A DNA stretch of 64,000 bases from Arthrobacter sp. DWC3 (GTDB taxonomy: Bacteria; Actinomycetota; Actinomycetes; Actinomycetales; Micrococcaceae): the NCBI RefSeq assembly GCF_002929375.1, contig NZ_PJIP01000014.1, forward strand, positions 35,682-99,681, written 5' to 3'. The translations under genes and the position numbers were made by a program. Positions 61,241 to 64,000 of this stretch are shown one piece after another (the first letter of the stretch is position 1; each line of letters starts with the position of its first letter). The notes beneath the pieces were generated by a model. The model did no database searches and had not been told where the DNA came from. It saw only the letters and a list, made by a program, of their open reading frames with translations.

Positions 61241-62764
61241 TTAGCCAGTTGGCGGCCAATATCGGGGTTCCACCCAGGTTGGCACTTCCTCATCCTCCGA
61301 CCAAGGAACGTGGGGCGGCCTGAGCCAACTGGAGGGCTTCCTGAAATCAAGTTGACCTGGTTCTTGACCGGTCACTCCCTTGAACTCTGCGGTGCAGCCG
61401 TCGAAGTGAGCACTGGTGAAGTCGATGAGGCCGCCGGTGACCTGAGCATCGGTGAAGTCGATCGCGCCGTCGTTGAAGCGAGCATTGGTGAAGTAAGTAA
61501 CGCCGTCGGAAAATTTTGCGTCGCTAAAGTCTGTAATGGTACCGTCAAATTTCGCGCCGCTGAAATTGGTGGTGCCGCCGGTAAACTCCGCCCTAATGAA
61601 GTCGGCGATGCCGCCGGCGAAGTGTGCACGGCTGAAATCGGTGGTGCCGTCGGTAAACTTTGCGCCTCCAAAATCCATGATACTGCCAGCAAATTCAGCG
61701 TCGAGGAAGTCCGTGGTGCCGCCGGCGAAGTGTGCACGGCTGAAATCGGTGGTGCCGTCGGTAAACTTTGCGCCACTGAAGTCGGTTGTGCTGCCGGTGA
61801 ATACCGCTTGACTTAAGTTAAGCATTCCCCCCGTAAGCTCTGCGCGTCGGAAATTGATTGTGCCGCCGGAGAACTTTGCCTTCTGGAGGTCTATTGTGCC
61901 GCCGGAAAACTTCGCGTTTTTGAGGTCTATTGTGCCGCCGGATAACTTCGCGTCACTAAAGTTCGTTATTCCTCTGGCAAACTCGCTGCCTTCAAAGCTA
62001 ATGACGGTATCCGTTTGAACCTCGATGCCCGATAAGTTGCTATCGAAAGCAATCTGGGCTCTGGTGAGATTGAAGTTTGCCCGTTGCCAGTGGACTGTTG
62101 CTGTGGGTCGGAGGTGGTCGGCTATAATGCTGATGATATTTGAGCGAACAAGTGCTTCTTCGTCCGAGTCATCTGTTTCCGGGTTCCACGGAGAGCGGAG
62201 ATAGGCGCAAAGTATGTCGATATATACTTGCCGTTCAGCCAGGTTTCCGGCGCGTCCCCATTCGTCCGCTAGCGCGGCCATTGCATAGGCACCAGCGGTT
62301 CTCGACACGGGCCTCTCGCCGGTCAAAAGTCCAGCGGCGGTTACGAATCGGGCTCGGAGCTCCTTTTCCGTGTCGAAAGTCCGTTGCTGTATCAGCCGTT
62401 CCTGGTCTAGGTCGCGTTGTTCCTTGTATTGGGTTTGGTCGATTTCTCGCTGTTCGTAAAGATCGATAAATTGTTTTTCTGCATTCTTGATATCAGCTTC
62501 ATACTTTACGCGGGTAATTCGGTCGCGCTCCATCGTTTGTAAGAGCGTTGCAGCAGCAATGATGCCACCGGCGACAAGCAGTGCTGCTTGTCGGACGCCT
62601 GTAATGCCATTACTTCGTGCTGCACCTGTCACGTTTGGAACGTTAAAGTCGAAGAACAAAGGCGCACATATGAATCCTACGATGGCAATGGCCGATGCAA
62701 TGTAAATACCGATGATCAAGGGTCGGCCGCTGGCAAGTCGTGATGGTTTCTCAGGTGACGTCAC
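61241..62764 (-). CDS. Membrane-anchored pentapeptide-repeat protein
   Basis: This 507-residue protein starts at GTG 62764. Two transmembrane helices (about 15-40 and 58-78) are followed by a coiled-coil (about 80-130, rich in Glu, Gln and Arg). A helical domain and then about 20 pentapeptide pairs (about 230-470) follow, in which A-x-F alternates with G-x-T-x-D-F. Pentapeptide repeats form a right-handed beta-helix. A 58-base stretch is exactly duplicated (61609-61666 and 61717-61774), showing recent repeat expansion. It converges with the restriction operon. An effector or membrane role in defence is possible but only inferred. Confidence 0.85.
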   Translation of the reverse strand: MTSPEKPSRLASGRPLIIGIYIASAIAIVGFICAPLFFDFNVPNVTGAARSNGITGVRQAALLVAGGIIAAATLLQTMERDRITRVKYEADIKNAEKQFIDLYEQREIDQTQYKEQRDLDQERLIQQRTFDTEKELRARFVTAAGLLTGERPVSRTAGAYAMAALADEWGRAGNLAERQVYIDILCAYLRSPWNPETDDSDEEALVRSNIISIIADHLRPTATVHWQRANFNLTRAQIAFDSNLSGIEVQTDTVISFEGSEFARGITNFSDAKLSGGTIDLKNAKFSGGTIDLQKAKFSGGTINFRRAELTGGMLNLSQAVFTGSTTDFSGAKFTDGTTDFSRAHFAGGTTDFLDAEFAGSIMDFGGAKFTDGTTDFSRAHFAGGIADFIRAEFTGGTTNFSGAKFDGTITDFSDAKFSDGVTYFTNARFNDGAIDFTDAQVTGGLIDFTSAHFDGCTAEFKGVTGQEPGQLDFRKPSSWLRPPHVPWSEDEEVPTWVEPRYWPPTG

Positions 62765-63006
62765 ACTCTGACCCTAACGGTTAGCGGCGGCAACTGGCTC
62801 GTGCGCGCAGGTGGCAGGGCGCCCCCTGGGGTCGGCGTTGGCCGCTCTAAGAAGTAGTCGCATAAAGGGATCCTTTGACCGGACGGATCAGTGGTCTTCG
62901 AGCGAGTCGGTCGAACCCAGCATCGGCGGAAGATTTCGAGTCCTCGTCGAGTCTCAACAATGTGTCTCATGTCGACTATTCTCATAAAAGCTGTGAGGGG
63001 CCTTTG

Positions 63007-63603
63007 ATGAGTGGATGGAGCGTCAGCGTGGGAAGCATCGGGTACGCCAGAGTCAGCACCTTGGAGCAGAATGCGGATCTTCAGCATGCAGCGCTGTCTG
63101 CAGCTGGGTGCAGCCGGATCTTCACCGACCATGGGGTGAGCGGAACGATGGCGAGCCGGCCTGAACTGGATAAGCTTCTCGACCACCTGCGCACTGGTGA
63201 TGAAGTGGTGGTGTGGAAGCTGGACCGGCTGGGACGCAACACCCGAAATTTGTTGGCTTTGATCGATGATTTGGAGCGCAGGGGAGTGCACTTTCGCAGC
63301 GTTACCGAAGGCATTAGTACGACTGGTTCGATGGGTAGGGCGATGCTCACTGTCATGTCGGCGTTCGCTCAGCTCGAGCGTGACCAGCTCGCCGAGCGCA
63401 CCAGGGCTGGTATGGCCGTAGCTGCGGAGCACGGGCGGAAGGCCGGTCGGCGGGAAGTGACTACAGATCATGCGAAGGTTCGGCGCGCCCGGGAGCTCAA
63501 GGCGCAAGGGTTAGCACCGGCCGACATCGGGAAGATCATCGGAGCCAGCCGGGCAACGGTGTACCGCTACCTCAGCATGCCGGTAGCGATTAACCCCTCC
63601 TGA
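63007..63603 (+). CDS. Serine recombinase (Tn3-type resolvase/invertase)
   Basis: I start it at ATG 63007 (MSGWSVSVGSIGYARVSTLE), giving 198 residues; the upstream frame is open but not protein-like. Catalytic-domain marks are GYARVSTLEQNADLQ (nucleophile Ser in RVST), FTDHGVSGTMASRPELDKLL, VVWKLDRLGRNTRNLL and STTGSMGRAML. The C-terminal HTH is ADIGKIIGASRATVYRYL. It probably resolves plasmid dimers or is a relic of a Tn3-type transposon. No transposase is in the window. The 130 bases upstream could hold a res site. Confidence 0.93.
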   Translation: MSGWSVSVGSIGYARVSTLEQNADLQHAALSAAGCSRIFTDHGVSGTMASRPELDKLLDHLRTGDEVVVWKLDRLGRNTRNLLALIDDLERRGVHFRSVTEGISTTGSMGRAMLTVMSAFAQLERDQLAERTRAGMAVAAEHGRKAGRREVTTDHAKVRRARELKAQGLAPADIGKIIGASRATVYRYLSMPVAINPS

Positions 63604-63794
63604 CCCAGGAAGGAGCTGGCACGGAGCTGCTCGTAATCCTGCATCATGTTGCACGCCGTGCAAATTAACGGGGAATTCCGGTGAGAGTGTCAAGGCGCCG
63701 CCGTTCTACGTCTGCGTCCGGACAGCAACTCACTGGGGCGCATAGCGTCAAGTGACGAGGCAACTCAGTTCATGTTGTCTCCCACGTTTCGACG

Positions 63795-64000
63795 ATGAAA
63801 GTGAGAACCGTGTTTTTTCACAAGCAAGAGCTCCAGTACAAGGCAACCCCGGACAAGCCCGACGCCATCTACGCGCGGAAACTGCAGGAGGTCCTCGGCG
63901 GTCAGTACGGTGAGATCACCGTGGCCCTGCAGTACAGCTTCCAGGCCTGGAACGCCCACATCCCCGGGAAGTACCGCGATCTGCTCTTCGGGATCGGCGC
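63795..64000 (+). CDS. Manganese catalase, partial (N-terminus)
   Basis: The frame gives FFHKQELQYKATPDKPDAIY, ARKLQEVLGGQYGEITVALQ and YSFQAWNAHIPGKYRDLLFG up to the window end, the usual start of non-haem manganese catalases, in which Glu of GEITV is a metal ligand. ATG 63795 is listed; GTG 63801 and GTG 63810 are in-frame alternatives, and the ribosome-binding site is weak. It disproportionates hydrogen peroxide. The gene continues past the right edge. Confidence 0.88.
   Translation, partial: MKVRTVFFHKQELQYKATPDKPDAIYARKLQEVLGGQYGEITVALQYSFQAWNAHIPGKYRDLLFGIG

Overview
The window is high-GC actinobacterial DNA, most likely from a Micrococcales-type organism such as an Arthrobacter relative. 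The evidence is the SCO6880/DUF4913-type conjugation genes, two Lsr2 nucleoid proteins, frequent GTG starts and GTGA/ATGA overlaps. A replication gene, a ParA-type partition pair and a conjugation operon occur together, so the DNA is probably a plasmid. I found no rRNA, tRNA, CRISPR array or transposase-type insertion sequence.

Region 1 (1-13.7 kb) is a sugar-catabolism regulon. It holds a ribose-type ABC importer with a DUF2291 protein, a RbsD/FucU mutarotase, an FCD/GntR regulator, an MFS importer, and a five-gene catabolic run: dihydroxyacetone-kinase-like kinase, RpiB-like isomerase, triosephosphate-isomerase-like enzyme, xylose-isomerase-like TIM barrel, and a PGDH-like NAD oxidoreductase. 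A secreted DUF1593 nucleoside-hydrolase-like protein follows. The five enzymes match the published D-apionate route: ApnO, then OiaC, then L-erythrulose, then LerK, EryH and EryI to D-erythrose 4-phosphate. The same 12-bp palindrome, TCAACCGGTTGA, lies upstream of the ABC operon, between the regulator and the MFS gene, and upstream of the DUF1593 gene. These units are therefore probably co-regulated.

Region 2 (14-27.4 kb) is a single minus-strand conjugation (type IV secretion-like) operon. It encodes a coupling protein, a VirB4-like ATPase, an SCO6880-family protein, a TrbL-like membrane protein, accessory membrane proteins, two ParA-like P-loop proteins, a lipoprotein and a bifunctional transglycosylase/M23 peptidase. 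No relaxase is visible here. Region 3 (27.6-36.3 kb) carries a regulator/membrane-protein pair, a primase-polymerase-like replication protein, parA with a partner, and a roughly 1.2-kb non-coding array of degenerate CCGAACT/AGTTCGG inverted repeats that looks like a centromere or origin.

Region 4 (36.3-46 kb) is accessory DNA: an Lsr2 homologue, a SulP transporter with a divergent MerR regulator, a recombinase-HTH-recombinase trio with one catalytically degenerate member, and a lone helicase-associated-domain protein. Region 5 (46-63.6 kb) is rich in DNA-processing and defence candidates. It holds an SRAP protein; a DUF6602 nuclease-like protein; a PIN (DUF4411)/ImmA-IrrE pair; a second Lsr2; a minus-strand cluster of an HhH-GPD glycosylase-like protein, a UDG-like protein and an SRA-like/PD-(D/E)XK nuclease; a three-gene MmeI-like methyltransferase/SF2 helicase/GIY-YIG nuclease operon; a membrane pentapeptide-repeat protein; and a serine resolvase. 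The right edge cuts a manganese catalase gene. Most noteworthy are the SRA-nuclease/glycosylase cluster, the methyltransferase-helicase-GIY-YIG operon, and the co-regulated secreted DUF1593 protein.
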